Assembly (NCBI RefSeq): GCF_030150205.1
Contig: NZ_JASLGT010000024.1
Location: 186,001-250,000, forward strand
Origin: Niabella sp.
Lineage (GTDB): Bacteria; Bacteroidota; Bacteroidia; Chitinophagales; Chitinophagaceae
DNA: 64,000 bases
Direction: 5' to 3'
The notes beneath the pieces are model-generated. The model saw nothing but the letters and a program-made list of their open reading frames with translations, made no database searches and was not told where the DNA came from. Positions 25,546-34,594 of the stretch are shown one piece after another (the stretch's first letter is position 1; every line of letters begins with the position of its first letter). Both the position numbers and the translations under genes were made by a program.

Positions 25546-26778
25546 ATGTTTACTTATCTTGTTGTTATCATAGCCCTGGCGTTGATCTTTGATTATATTA
25601 ACGGGTTTCATGATGCAGCCAACTCCATCGCTACCGTTGTATCCACAAAAGTATTAACCCCTTTTCAGGCGGTGATCTGGGCAGCCCTGTTCAATTTCGT
25701 AGCTTATTTTATTTTTAAGGATCACGGGGTGGCCAATACCATTGCCAAAACCGTGAAGGAGCATTTTATTGACCTTAATGTGATCTTTGCCGGGCTTATG
25801 GCTGCCATTATCTGGAACCTGTTTACCTGGTGGCGGGGTATTCCTTCTTCTTCTTCACATACCCTCATCGGTGGTTTTGCCGGAGCCGGCATCTCCCATG
25901 CCATCGGAATGGGCGAAAGCAACCCGTTTACCGCTGTAAACTCCGGTGTGATCCTGACCATTGCGGCATTTATATTCCTGGCGCCCATTATCGGTATGAT
26001 CATGGCCTTTCTTTTTTCGATCTGGTTTATGAATTCGTTTAAAAAGGGCTGGCGGATAAAACTTTTTTCCTTCCTGGTGATTGCTGCAGTATTTGTGTTT
26101 TTAAGTTTTGTACTGGAAACCGATCCGGAAAAACTGAAATCACATTATGAATCTTATTTTTTGAAGGTGGTCTTTTACTCGCACAACTTTAAATTTATCT
26201 TATTAGGACTGATCCTGATCATTATGGCCATTTTCTCCCTGTTCCTGAGCGGCCTGAATGCACACCGCGCCAATATCTGGTTTAAGCGGCTGCAACTGGT
26301 TTCCTCGGCCATCTTCAGTGTTGGACATGGCGGAAATGATGCGCAGAAAGTAATGGGTATTATTATGGTGGCCCTGGTGGCCTATGATCCCAATAGCTAT
26401 AACCTTAACCATATGGTGGTTTGGGTACCGCTGGCCTGCTATACCGCCATTGCCCTGGGCACCATGAGCGGGGGATGGAAAATTGTAAAAACCATGGGAA
26501 CCAAGATCACCAAGGTAACCCCTTTTGAAGGAGTGGCTGCGGAAACGGCTGGTGCGCTGACCCTGTTTGCTACAGAGGCCATGAAAATACCGGTAAGTAC
26601 CACACATACCATTACCGGATCCATTATGGGAGTAGGGGCCACCAAACGCCTGTCTGCCGTACGCTGGGGGGTAACCATTAACCTTATCTGGGCCTGGATC
26701 CTGACGATTCCTGTGAGCGCTGTGCTTGCGAGCATCGTTTATTTTATTATGAAACTGGTAGTGCCGGGTATCCAATAG
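25546..26778 (+). CDS. Inorganic phosphate transporter, Pit family
   Basis: A 410-aa polytopic inner-membrane protein of the Pit/PHO4 family (low-affinity phosphate:cation symport). Both inverted family signatures are present: G-F-H-D-A-A-N-S-I-A near residue 22 and G-G-N-D-A-Q-K-V-M-G near residue 264. The second-half signatures S-S-S-H-T-L-I-G-G (about 103) and V-S-T-T-H-T-I-T-G-S-I-M-G (about 350) are also there. About ten hydrophobic segments are visible. It is operonic with the DUF47 protein, with a strong terminator behind it. Confidence 0.95.
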   Translation: MFTYLVVIIALALIFDYINGFHDAANSIATVVSTKVLTPFQAVIWAALFNFVAYFIFKDHGVANTIAKTVKEHFIDLNVIFAGLMAAIIWNLFTWWRGIPSSSSHTLIGGFAGAGISHAIGMGESNPFTAVNSGVILTIAAFIFLAPIIGMIMAFLFSIWFMNSFKKGWRIKLFSFLVIAAVFVFLSFVLETDPEKLKSHYESYFLKVVFYSHNFKFILLGLILIIMAIFSLFLSGLNAHRANIWFKRLQLVSSAIFSVGHGGNDAQKVMGIIMVALVAYDPNSYNLNHMVVWVPLACYTAIALGTMSGGWKIVKTMGTKITKVTPFEGVAAETAGALTLFATEAMKIPVSTTHTITGSIMGVGATKRLSAVRWGVTINLIWAWILTIPVSAVLASIVYFIMKLVVPGIQ

Positions 26779-26806
26779 GAAGTCCATATTATACCTGTCA
26801 ATACAG

Positions 26807-26838
26807 AAAAAGTATCCGCACCCGGATACTTTTTTTTA
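26807..26838 (+). terminator. Rho-independent terminator of the Pit operon
   Basis: AAAAAGTATCCG (26807-26818) and CGGATACTTTTT (26823-26834) form a perfect 12-bp stem with a 4-nt loop and extra T's. Confidence 0.9.
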
Positions 26839-26936
26839 TCCGGTATCAGCAGTCAGCCATTCGCCTTCAGCGATCCGCTGCGAGCATCTGGAACCTAACA
26901 AAAAAAACCGCACCTTTGTAGCTCAATAAAATTTAT

Positions 26937-27962
26937 ATGAGTAAGATTTTAGTGACGGGAGGTTGTGGCTATATCGGGTCGCATACCATTGTTGATTTAA
27001 TTGAAAACGGGTATGAGGTCATTTCAGTAGATAATAACAGCCGTTCCCAGCCCTTTGTACTGGAAAATGTTGGAAAAATCACCGGCCAAACGGTAAAGAA
27101 TTACAAAGTGGATCTTTGCAATTTTGATGATACCCATGCCATTTTTGAAGAAAACCCGGATATTACCGGCATCATTCATTTTGCGGCTTATAAAGCGGTG
27201 GGCGAATCGGTAGAAATGCCCCTGGTTTATTATGAAAACAACCTGAACTCCCTGATCAATATATTAAAATGTGCGCGGGATTTTGATACGCCTTATTTCG
27301 TTTTCTCTTCTTCCTGTACCGTTTACGGCAACCCCGATGCGATACCGGTAGTGGAAACAACGCCTACCAAACCGGCAGAATCGCCTTACGGTGCAACCAA
27401 GCAAATGGGCGAACAGATCCTGACCGATTTTGCAAAGGTTTTTGATACCAATGTGATCGCGCTGCGGTATTTTAACCCGGTAGGGGCGCACCCGTCTATC
27501 CAGATCGGCGAATTGCCCATCGGCCGTCCGCAAAACCTGGTTCCGGCCATTACGCAGACCGCCATTGGCAAACTGCCCAAAATGACGGTTTATGGTGCGG
27601 ATTATGATACCCGCGATGGTTCCTGTTTGCGCGATTTTATTCACGTAAGCGATATTGCCCACGCACATACCCTGGCCATCAAATACCTGGAATCCGTAAA
27701 AAATAAGAGCAATTATGAGATCTTTAACCTGGGCACCGGGAATGGCGTTACCGTGCTGGAAGCCATTCAATCTTTTGAAAAGGTAAGCGGTACCAAATTG
27801 AATTATGAAATCGGGCCCCGCCGGCCGGGTGATGTAATCGCCATTTATGCCAATAACGACCATGCGGTAAAAAGCCTGGGCTGGGATATTAAATATGGCC
27901 TGGATGATATGATGCGTACCGCCTGGGAATGGGAGCAGAAGCTGGCCAAAGAACCGCAGTAA
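26937..27962 (+). CDS. galE: UDP-glucose 4-epimerase
   Basis: A 341-aa cytoplasmic SDR-superfamily enzyme interconverting UDP-glucose and UDP-galactose. The Rossmann NAD motif T-G-G-C-G-Y-I-G-S-H is at residues 7-16, S-S-S-C-T-V-Y-G at about 124-131, and the catalytic Y-x-x-x-K as Y-G-A-T-K at about 150-154. N-P-V-G-A-H-P and R-D-F-I-H-V-S-D are the usual downstream GalE signatures. The length is normal for the family. It stands alone; CACCTTTG (26913-26920) resembles a -7 box with one mismatch. Confidence 0.95.
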   Translation: MSKILVTGGCGYIGSHTIVDLIENGYEVISVDNNSRSQPFVLENVGKITGQTVKNYKVDLCNFDDTHAIFEENPDITGIIHFAAYKAVGESVEMPLVYYENNLNSLINILKCARDFDTPYFVFSSSCTVYGNPDAIPVVETTPTKPAESPYGATKQMGEQILTDFAKVFDTNVIALRYFNPVGAHPSIQIGELPIGRPQNLVPAITQTAIGKLPKMTVYGADYDTRDGSCLRDFIHVSDIAHAHTLAIKYLESVKNKSNYEIFNLGTGNGVTVLEAIQSFEKVSGTKLNYEIGPRRPGDVIAIYANNDHAVKSLGWDIKYGLDDMMRTAWEWEQKLAKEPQ

Positions 27963-28244
27963 TAACAGCTATCAGTGGTCAGCGATCAGTTATCAGTTAT
28001 CAGATGATTTCGATTGAGCTAAGCAGATCCATATTCAATGCGGATCTTATATAGATTTATTGCTCCGAATAGAAGCAGCAACGGCTGAAAACTGGCGATT
28101 ACCCCCGAACGGGAGAGGCACTACTGAAAACTAATAACTGAAGGCTGAAAGCTTATCTCTCGGTTATCAGTGGTCAGCGATCAGCATTTAGCTTTTAGCA
28201 TTCAGATTTGAGACGCTGATGGCTAAATGCTGATCGCTTATATA
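27963..28244. repeat. Intergenic repeat region with repeated CAGTGGTCAGCGATCAG units
   Basis: A 20-bp sequence beginning TATCAGTGGTCAGC is present identically at 27971-27990 and 28165-28184, with further ATCAGTTATCAG-type half copies around it. The second copy runs into a perfect 17-bp inverted repeat: AGCGATCAGCATTTAGC (28176-28192) and its complement (28222-28238). Neither side has a T-run, so it is not a classical terminator although it lies between convergent genes. CTGATAACTGA-like sequences recur within the region. No gene is visible. Confidence 0.65.
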
Positions 28245-29342
28245 TTATGCCGGCTTTAGGAAGCCTTCCTTTATCACTGCCCCAATTCCCGGAGCATCCG
28301 GAATTTCAATCCGGCCGTTTTCTTTATACACCATGCCACCTTCAACCGGGTCTTCGCTAAACATCAGCGCGGTATCAAAATCAAAATACACAATATTTTT
28401 ACTGCAAAGCGCCAGGTGCGCAAAGGCCGTCATGGCCAGCCGCGACTCCAGGAAGGCACCGATCTGTATTTCCATACCGGCGGCTTCTGCCAGCCGGATC
28501 ATCTCCAGGGCATTATAAATACCGCCGCTTTTTCCCAGTTTGATATTGATGCGATCGCAGGCGCCCATCTTAATTAGCCGTTGTACATCATGCTGATCGC
28601 AGCAGCTTTCATCTGCCATCATAAGTATGGGACTTTGCGCTTTGATCTCCGGCAGCTCCATAAACGCCCAGCGGGGAATGGGCTCTTCGCAATGCTGGAT
28701 ATTAAAGGGTTCCAGTGCTTGCAGGGTTTCGATGGCCTCTTCTTTGTTCCAGCCCTGGTTGGCATCCACCCGCAGCGGGATTTCATTGCCCACTGCTCTC
28801 CGTATGGCCCGGATCCGTTCTACATCCTGTGCGCCGCCCTTACCGATCTTTACCTTAATGACCGGAAACCCCTGTTCTTTTATTTTTAAGGCATCCGCCG
28901 CCATTTTTTCCGGATCTCCTACGCTTACGGTATAATCGGTGGTAATATCTTTGTCCTTTTTTCCTCCCAGGAATTGATAAAGCGGTAGCCCGGCATGTTT
29001 TGCAGCAATATCATATAAGGCCATATCAAAAGCACTCTTGATGCTTTTGTTGCCATAAATGATCCGGTCCATATCTGCGATGCGGTCGCCGATAGCCAGG
29101 GGATCTTTACCCAGCAGGGCTTTTTCAAAATACCGGCCCACCACCAAACCGGTATCCGCCGACTCGCCATTGATGCTCATAAACGGGCTGCACTCTCCCC
29201 AGCCGGTAATTCCGGCATTGGTTTCTATTTTTACAATAACACTTTCCGCATTGTACAGCGGCCCCAGGGAAATGATAAAGGGTTCCTTTAAGGGAATAAA
29301 CAGTTTGTAGCGGTCGATCTTTGTAATGGTTAATGATTGCAT
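28245..29342 (-). CDS. Enolase-superfamily enzyme, probable dipeptide epimerase
   Basis: A 365-aa protein of the muconate-lactonizing subgroup of the enolase superfamily. It has an N-terminal capping domain (about 1-125) and a C-terminal barrel. Catalytic motifs: I-K-V-K-I-G (the K-x-K base, about residue 160), R-V-D-A-N-Q-G-W (first metal ligand), C-E-E-P (second), M-A-D-E-S (third) and I-N-I-K-L-G-K-S-G-G (second lysine base). This pattern is that of L-Ala-D/L-Glu and related dipeptide epimerases, which act in murein peptide recycling, though specificity cannot be read reliably. It lies directly downstream of a secreted dipeptidyl-peptidase gene on the same strand, separated by a terminator. 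Confidence 0.8.
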   Translation of the reverse strand: MQSLTITKIDRYKLFIPLKEPFIISLGPLYNAESVIVKIETNAGITGWGECSPFMSINGESADTGLVVGRYFEKALLGKDPLAIGDRIADMDRIIYGNKSIKSAFDMALYDIAAKHAGLPLYQFLGGKKDKDITTDYTVSVGDPEKMAADALKIKEQGFPVIKVKIGKGGAQDVERIRAIRRAVGNEIPLRVDANQGWNKEEAIETLQALEPFNIQHCEEPIPRWAFMELPEIKAQSPILMMADESCCDQHDVQRLIKMGACDRINIKLGKSGGIYNALEMIRLAEAAGMEIQIGAFLESRLAMTAFAHLALCSKNIVYFDFDTALMFSEDPVEGGMVYKENGRIEIPDAPGIGAVIKEGFLKPA

Positions 29343-29356
29343 GTGCTAAAAATACA

Positions 29357-29382
29357 AAAAGCGACGCTTATGCGCCGCTTTT
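29357..29382 (-). terminator. Terminator of the S46 peptidase gene
   Basis: AAAAGCG-A-CGC (29357-29367) pairs with GCG-C-CGCTTTT (29372-29382), with one mismatch and a 4-nt loop. On the minus strand it is followed by TTTTTGTATTTTT-like sequence, separating the peptidase from the downstream epimerase gene. Confidence 0.7.
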
Positions 29383-29416
29383 CAATATATTGATAACGTT
29401 CAAAAAAATTATCGGT

Positions 29417-31579
29417 TTACCGCACCAACTTTAATTCCTTAATAATATTGGTAGCACCGCCCAGTTTATCGATACACCACAATACATAGCGGATATCCAC
29501 ATTAATGGTCCGGTTCAGGTCTTTGTCAAACGCCAGCTTGTGGCTGAGCGCCTCGTAGTTGCCGTCAAAGGCCAGGCCCAGCAGCTCTCCGTTGCCATTG
29601 ATCACCGGGGACCCGGAATTACCACCGGTAATATCATTGGAGGTAATAAAGCCTACTACCAGGTCCTTACGAACCGGATCGGCATACTGGCCAAAATCCT
29701 TCTTCTTCAATAATTCGATCTGTTTTGCCGGCAGGTCATATTCATAATCGCCGGGTTTGTATTTTTCCAGTATTCCCTTTGATGTGGTTACAAAATCATA
29801 AAATACGGCATCCCGGGGTTTATACGCTTTCACCTGTCCGTAGCTTACCCGCATGGTAAAAGTGGCATCCGGGTACATCATCTTTGCTTTTGCGGGATTC
29901 ATCGCCATTACACCTTTTAGATACAACCGGCCATAATCAGCATTTTTTGCCGTAAATTCCAGGTATTTCGGACTTACCGTTCGCTGGTAATTGCTGATGA
30001 ATGCAGCTGCCTGGGCAAATGCCGGATCGTTGTCCAATGTTTTCAGATCCGGGCTCCCTGTAAAGGCCTTCCATTTTGCATCATCAAACAGGAAGGTGTT
30101 GGCAAATACATCGGCCGCATATTTTTTATAGGTGCCGGCATCTGCAAGATTCCCGTATTTTGCCTGGAGATCTTCGTAAAATACTTCCGGTTGCTGACTC
30201 TTATCTACCTGCTCATAAAACATTTGGGTAACCGCTGCCAGTATATGCTGATCGGATGGCTTGTCCTCATCCTTTATAAACGTTTCCCGGGCAGCTGCGG
30301 CACCGGCAACCGCCTTCGAAAGGTCTTCCTGTGATGCACCGGTTACCAGCGCATTTCTCAATGCGATCAGCGATCCGGCAAAGCTAATCAGCGGGGAGCC
30401 CAGCACACCTTCATTCAGATATACCCTTGCCTTTGCATACGGCCTCCAGTCTTCATAGGCCTTTGCCCAGTCTGCAAAAATATGCTGATATTCCAGCTTT
30501 CCTTTAGCCCAGGCATTGAATTGGTCTTCCGCGGTTTTCTTTTGTCCGTAAACATCATATTTCAACAGCTGCTTGGTTTCCCCGTCGAAAAACTTCCAGT
30601 AGTTGGCAATACCGGCATAGCTGGAAGCCAGTTTTAATTTTATGGCGGGATCTTTCTTCATCTGCTCAAACATATATTTCAGGCGCACATCCCTTAACGC
30701 TACGAGGGTAGGGTTATTAATATCCGTAGCCAGTTTGATCCCGTAAGAAGACTCATAGCGATTGGTTCCTCCGGGATAACCCCAGATCATGGCAAAATCG
30801 CCCTCTTTTACACCTTTTAAAGAAACGGGCAGGAACCATTTGGGTTTTAGAGGCACATTGGCCGGATCATATGCAGCCGGTTTGTTTTGTTTGTTGGCAT
30901 ACACACGAAACACAGAAAAGTCGCCGGTATGGCGCGGCCATTCCCAGTTATCTGTGTCTCCGCCAAATTTACCAACAGCTTCCGGGGGCGTTCCTACCAG
31001 CCGGATATCGCTGTAGCGTTCATATACAAACGCCAGGTACTGGTTGCCTTTAAACAGGGGACTAACCCGGGTTTCGATACTGGCTGCCGCATCACTCATG
31101 CGTTTATTAATCGCCGCCAGTACTTCCGTTTGTTTATCGGCCCGCTCTTTCCCGCTCAATGTACCCAGCGCATCTGTTACCTCTTTGGTCACATCTTCAA
31201 TGCGCAATAAAAACTGCACGCTTAATTTGGTTTTTATTTCTTCTCCTTTATTACGCGCATAAAAACCATCGCGCAGGTAGTTATGGTCTACCGTGCTGGC
31301 GCTGGCAATGGCATCATATCCGCAGTGGTGATTGGTAAAAATCAATCCTTCCGCACTTACAATTTCACCGGTACAGCCTCCGCCAAATATGATAATGGCA
31401 TCTTTCAGCGAATTTTTATTAACACTGTACAATTGTTCTTTACTCAGCTTCAGGCCCTTCTTCACCATGTCGTTGTACACCTGCTGGCCCAGCAGCTGCG
31501 GCAGCCACATTCCTTCATCGGCATAGGAACGAAACACTGCGGTGACAAAAACCAACAGTAACAGAAAACTTTTTTTCAT
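29417..31579 (-). CDS. S46-family dipeptidyl-peptidase, DPP7-type
   Basis: A 720-aa periplasmic serine exopeptidase with a signal peptide (residues 1-20) and the mature start D-E-G-M-W-L-P characteristic of the family. The triad regions are visible: T-N-H-H-C-G-Y (His near 85), G-G-D-T-D-N-W-E-W-P-R-H (Asp near 225) and G-G-N-S-G-S-P-V (nucleophile Ser near 654). Eighteen residues after that serine, in L-A-F-D-G-N-Y-E, sits glycine. From family knowledge, DPP11 (Asp/Glu-specific) has arginine there and DPP7 (hydrophobic P1) glycine, so this is DPP7-like. It releases dipeptides from peptide N-termini, fitting a peptide-using Bacteroidota. Confidence 0.93.
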   Translation of the reverse strand: MKKSFLLLLVFVTAVFRSYADEGMWLPQLLGQQVYNDMVKKGLKLSKEQLYSVNKNSLKDAIIIFGGGCTGEIVSAEGLIFTNHHCGYDAIASASTVDHNYLRDGFYARNKGEEIKTKLSVQFLLRIEDVTKEVTDALGTLSGKERADKQTEVLAAINKRMSDAAASIETRVSPLFKGNQYLAFVYERYSDIRLVGTPPEAVGKFGGDTDNWEWPRHTGDFSVFRVYANKQNKPAAYDPANVPLKPKWFLPVSLKGVKEGDFAMIWGYPGGTNRYESSYGIKLATDINNPTLVALRDVRLKYMFEQMKKDPAIKLKLASSYAGIANYWKFFDGETKQLLKYDVYGQKKTAEDQFNAWAKGKLEYQHIFADWAKAYEDWRPYAKARVYLNEGVLGSPLISFAGSLIALRNALVTGASQEDLSKAVAGAAAARETFIKDEDKPSDQHILAAVTQMFYEQVDKSQQPEVFYEDLQAKYGNLADAGTYKKYAADVFANTFLFDDAKWKAFTGSPDLKTLDNDPAFAQAAAFISNYQRTVSPKYLEFTAKNADYGRLYLKGVMAMNPAKAKMMYPDATFTMRVSYGQVKAYKPRDAVFYDFVTTSKGILEKYKPGDYEYDLPAKQIELLKKKDFGQYADPVRKDLVVGFITSNDITGGNSGSPVINGNGELLGLAFDGNYEALSHKLAFDKDLNRTINVDIRYVLWCIDKLGGATNIIKELKLVR

Positions 31580-31793
31580 TCGATCATTATTTTTTTTTAA
31601 TAAGAAAATCAGACGTTATGGTCTGTAAACAAGCGCCCAAACATACAACAAATGTTTGCAAGTTTTAAGCACCCGCTCCCAGGCCGCAGGATATTAAATA
31701 GTGATGGTTAGACAGTTATCAAGAAAAGACAGGAATCGTTAGTTGAAATGCTATAAAAAGAAAGTATATTTATATAACGTAAACCAAAGCCGT

Positions 31794-32858
31794 ATGAAAA
31801 ATTTTTTGCTGAAATGTGGTCTCCTTGCCGGCGTCTGCAGCGTTCTTTTTATTTCCTGTAAAAAAAACGAGGTCCCTGCTCCGCAACCCCCGCAGCCTCC
31901 TGTTTCTATTTTTGCGCCGCCCAATCTTGGCTTTTATGTGGTTGGCTATTTTCCCAGCTACCGTACGGTTGCAGAATATCCCGACCGCTTTTTTAAAATG
32001 TGTAATGTGATCAACTATGCGTTTTTCAGTGTTAATGCAACGGGTACCGTTGATATCGCCAACCCGCAAAAGTTTGATTCGGTCTATGTAAAGGCAAAAG
32101 CCAATGGGGCAAAGGTATTTATCAGTATTAACAATGCCGCCAACTTCACAACTATGGCCGCCACCGCCGGCGGCAGAAATACCTTTATAAAAGATGTAAT
32201 GGCCAAGGTACGCAGCCTGAAAGCGGATGGGGTAGATATTGACTGGGAATATCCGAAAACCACCGATGGTACCGACCTTACCTTTACCCTTCTTATGAAA
32301 GAATTGTCTGATTCGCTGCATGCAAATGGCCGATATTACCTTACGGCGGCCATAACACCCGGGCGTTATGCCGGTTCTATCCGGGATGCTATTAAAACCG
32401 AGGTTTTTGAGGCCGTAGATTTTTTCAATATCATGATCTATGATGATTTTAGTACCACCGTTCCTTATAAACAGCATTCGGATATAGCACTTTATAACTA
32501 TTGTATGAACTACTGGCTTAATACAAGAGGGATGCCCAAAGAGAAAGTGGTAGCAGGTATTCCCGGCTACGGGCGAAATTCCGGTGCAGCACAAATAAGT
32601 ACTTCCTATAAAACCATTCTTAATTCCGGTGTAAGCGCCGGTCCGGCCCCCTTAAATATTTCAGATTCAGCCATTCTTACAAAAGCAGACGGTTCCACCT
32701 TTACCAGTTATTATAATGGTCAGCTGACCGTAAAGAAAAAGGCAGCCGATGCCAAGTTGCGGGCAAATGGCATTATGTTCTGGGAAATAGGACACGATGC
32801 AACAGACGACCGGTCGCTTATTAAGGCGGCCTGCGATACCATTGGGAGGGCGTACTGA
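31794..32858 (+). CDS. Glycoside hydrolase family 18 lipoprotein (chitinase-like)
   Basis: About 354 aa from the ATG at 31794. The frame is open to 31743, but M-K-N-F-L-L-K-C-G-L-L-A-G-V-C gives the proper lipoprotein signal with lipobox L-F-I-S-C. After a short proline-rich linker the GH18 barrel begins G-F-Y-V-V-G-Y-F-P-S-Y-R. The catalytic motif is D-G-V-D-I-D-W-E (E near residue 152), followed by F-N-I-M-I-Y-D-D and a final M-F-W-E-I-G-H-D. All key residues are intact, so it should be an active endo-acting chitinase or endo-beta-N-acetylglucosaminidase at the cell surface. No transport genes sit beside it. Confidence 0.9.
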   Translation: MKNFLLKCGLLAGVCSVLFISCKKNEVPAPQPPQPPVSIFAPPNLGFYVVGYFPSYRTVAEYPDRFFKMCNVINYAFFSVNATGTVDIANPQKFDSVYVKAKANGAKVFISINNAANFTTMAATAGGRNTFIKDVMAKVRSLKADGVDIDWEYPKTTDGTDLTFTLLMKELSDSLHANGRYYLTAAITPGRYAGSIRDAIKTEVFEAVDFFNIMIYDDFSTTVPYKQHSDIALYNYCMNYWLNTRGMPKEKVVAGIPGYGRNSGAAQISTSYKTILNSGVSAGPAPLNISDSAILTKADGSTFTSYYNGQLTVKKKAADAKLRANGIMFWEIGHDATDDRSLIKAACDTIGRAY

Positions 32859-32901
32859 TGCGCAATGCTGTTTAATAACGCGGGGCATAGGAACGCAACA
32901 T

Positions 32902-32923
32902 CCCGGGCTGCCGGGCTATTTTT
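32902..32923 (+). terminator. Short terminator between convergent genes
   Basis: CCCGG (32902-32906) pairs with CCGGG (32911-32915) around GCTG, followed by CTATTTTT. It overlaps the stop codon of the convergent dehydrogenase gene. Confidence 0.5.
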
Positions 32924-33887
32924 CGTATACCGCCGCATTTACCACGGTAGGCAACCGTTCGCCCTTTAACCCCGCAATGGCATTTTTTGCCGCCATTACA
33001 GCCATGGCATTGCGGGTTTCAACCGTGGCGGAGCCAATATGCGGCAGCACACATACATTGGGCATTTTGAGCAGGGGGTTGCCGGGGTTCATGGGTTCGG
33101 GATTGGTTACATCCAGGCCCGCACCCCAGATCGTTTGGTTATCCAGTGCCTCTTTCAGGTCGCTTTCGTTATGTAATCCCCCTCTTGCCGTGTTTATAAA
33201 AATAGACCCGGGATTCATTTTTGCAAAGGCTTCTTTATTAAAAAGCCCCTTTGTTTCCGGCGAAAAATTGGCGTGCACGGAAAGCACATCACTTTGCGCC
33301 AGTAGTTCGTCAAAAGAAACATACCGGGCTTCCAGCTCTTTTTCGGCTTCGGGGTTGGGGTTCCGGTTGTGGTAGATCACCTGCATATCAAATGCGGCAC
33401 GGCACTTCTTTGCCATCTCATAACCGATCTTCCCCAGCCCGAATATCCCCAGTGTTTTGCCGTACAGTTCAATACCTAAATCGGCCACTGGTTCAAATTC
33501 CTGCCATTTTCCATCCAAAATCTTATGATAATTGTAAAAGGCCTTGCGGGATACCGCCAGCATCAGCAAAAAGGCCGTATCTGCTGTGGCCCTGCTCAGC
33601 ACACCAGGTGTATTGCCCACCGGGATCCCTAAACGGGTAGCTGCGGCCATATCCACATTATCATAGCCAACGGAAAACAGGGACAATACTTTTAAATGGC
33701 TGCAGGCTTCCAGGAAGGCCGCATCTGCTTTTACAAAACCGGCGCTCAGCAGCGCATCATATTGTTTTACCTGGGCGATCAGCTCTTCCTGCGGCAATGT
33801 TTTTCCGGCAATGGTATACGTAATGCCAGCTTCCTGTAAAAGATCCAGGCCGGCTTGTGGAATCTGTTTGGTAATGAATATATTCAT
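32916..33887 (-). CDS. D-isomer-specific 2-hydroxyacid dehydrogenase (glyoxylate/hydroxypyruvate reductase-like)
   Basis: About 323 aa from the ATG at 33887 (M-N-I-F-I-T-K-Q-I-P-Q-A-G); the frame continues 28 codons upstream but that part does not resemble the family. The NAD(P)-binding motif is G-L-G-K-I-G-Y-E-M-A with the following N-R-N-P; an arginine/asparagine at the end of beta-2 suggests NADPH. The catalytic residues lie in N-T-A-R-G-G (Arg, about 232), N-P-E-P (Glu, about 262) and L-P-H-I-G-S-A-T (His, about 282). Reduction of glyoxylate, hydroxypyruvate or another 2-ketoacid is expected. It is monocistronic. Confidence 0.88.
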   Translation of the reverse strand: MNIFITKQIPQAGLDLLQEAGITYTIAGKTLPQEELIAQVKQYDALLSAGFVKADAAFLEACSHLKVLSLFSVGYDNVDMAAATRLGIPVGNTPGVLSRATADTAFLLMLAVSRKAFYNYHKILDGKWQEFEPVADLGIELYGKTLGIFGLGKIGYEMAKKCRAAFDMQVIYHNRNPNPEAEKELEARYVSFDELLAQSDVLSVHANFSPETKGLFNKEAFAKMNPGSIFINTARGGLHNESDLKEALDNQTIWGAGLDVTNPEPMNPGNPLLKMPNVCVLPHIGSATVETRNAMAVMAAKNAIAGLKGERLPTVVNAAVYEK

Positions 33888-34195
33888 AGTGAGACGTTGT
33901 TTAGTGAGACGCGAACAGTTTCGTGAATGCCGATAGCAAATCCGGAACCGACAAATAAGCATGATCTCCATTGCCCATTCAATGCCATTTCCTTAAGCAA
34001 TTTTTGTGATTGCCACAGATGCACAGATTGCGCCTGCGGCGCTTTTCTGCGCCATTATTGTAGTTAAAGCCGATACCAAATCTGCGACATTGATTCACTA
34101 TTGCCTATTGACTATTGACCACAGCGAAGCTACTGTTATTCACCGATATTTTCTTTTCTTTAACCGGCAAAAAGCGCCAAACAAGGTACTATGCA
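33888..34195. other. Intergenic region upstream of the PadR gene
   Basis: About 310 bp with no supportable gene. It includes a low-complexity stretch of CACAGATGCACAGATT and short open frames that look accidental. No hairpin with a T-run was found. Confidence 0.4.
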
Positions 34196-34227
34196 TTGCC
34201 AAATACTAAAGTTTGCCAATATCTTTG
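34196..34227 (+). promoter_or_regulatory. Promoter of the padR-pspC operon
   Basis: TTG (34196-34198) and TATCTTTG (34220-34227) are spaced 21 bp, matching the Bacteroidota -33/-7 architecture. The -7 box lies 18 bp before the ATG at 34246, which supports that start over the upstream TTG codon at 34213. Confidence 0.65.
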
Positions 34228-34245
34228 TGCAACAACCAACAAAAA

Positions 34246-34578
34246 ATGAATATCGATAATACACAAAGCCAGATGCGAAAGGGGATCCTGGAATTTTGTA
34301 TTCTTTCTGTGATCAAAAGAGGAGAGGCCTACCCCAGTGATATTATTGAAGAGATGCGGGCGGCCGGTTTACAGATCCTGGAGGGAACACTTTATCCCCT
34401 GCTTACCCGCCTGAAGAATGCGGAAATGCTTACCTACCGCTGGAAGGAAAGCAATAGCGGACCACCCCGGAAATACTTTTCACTTACCGGCAAAGGCGAA
34501 GATTTCTATAAGGAGCTGGAGCAAACCTGGAACGAATTATCAAACGCAGTCAATACCTTAAGTACAAGAACCCTATAA
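34246..34578 (+). CDS. PadR-family transcriptional regulator
   Basis: A 110-aa winged-helix regulator starting M-N-I-D-N-T-Q-S-Q-M-R-K-G-I-L. Family signatures are G-I-L-E-F-C-I-L-S-V-I (helix 1), Y-P-S-D-I-I-E-E-M, L-E-G-T-L-Y-P-L-L-T-R-L (recognition helix) and the wing G-P-P-R-K-Y-F-S-L-T-G-K-G. It is of the short PadR-s2 type without a long C-terminal domain. It sits 16 bp upstream of a PspC-domain gene; PadR-PspC pairs are common in Bacteroidota and the regulator probably represses its own operon. Confidence 0.92.
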   Translation: MNIDNTQSQMRKGILEFCILSVIKRGEAYPSDIIEEMRAAGLQILEGTLYPLLTRLKNAEMLTYRWKESNSGPPRKYFSLTGKGEDFYKELEQTWNELSNAVNTLSTRTL

Positions 34579-34594
34579 CTACAAAACAACGATA

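Noticed and set aside
27963..28244. CRISPR array
   Set aside because: Repeats are irregularly spaced, few and degenerate, without unique spacers of constant length; no cas genes in the window.
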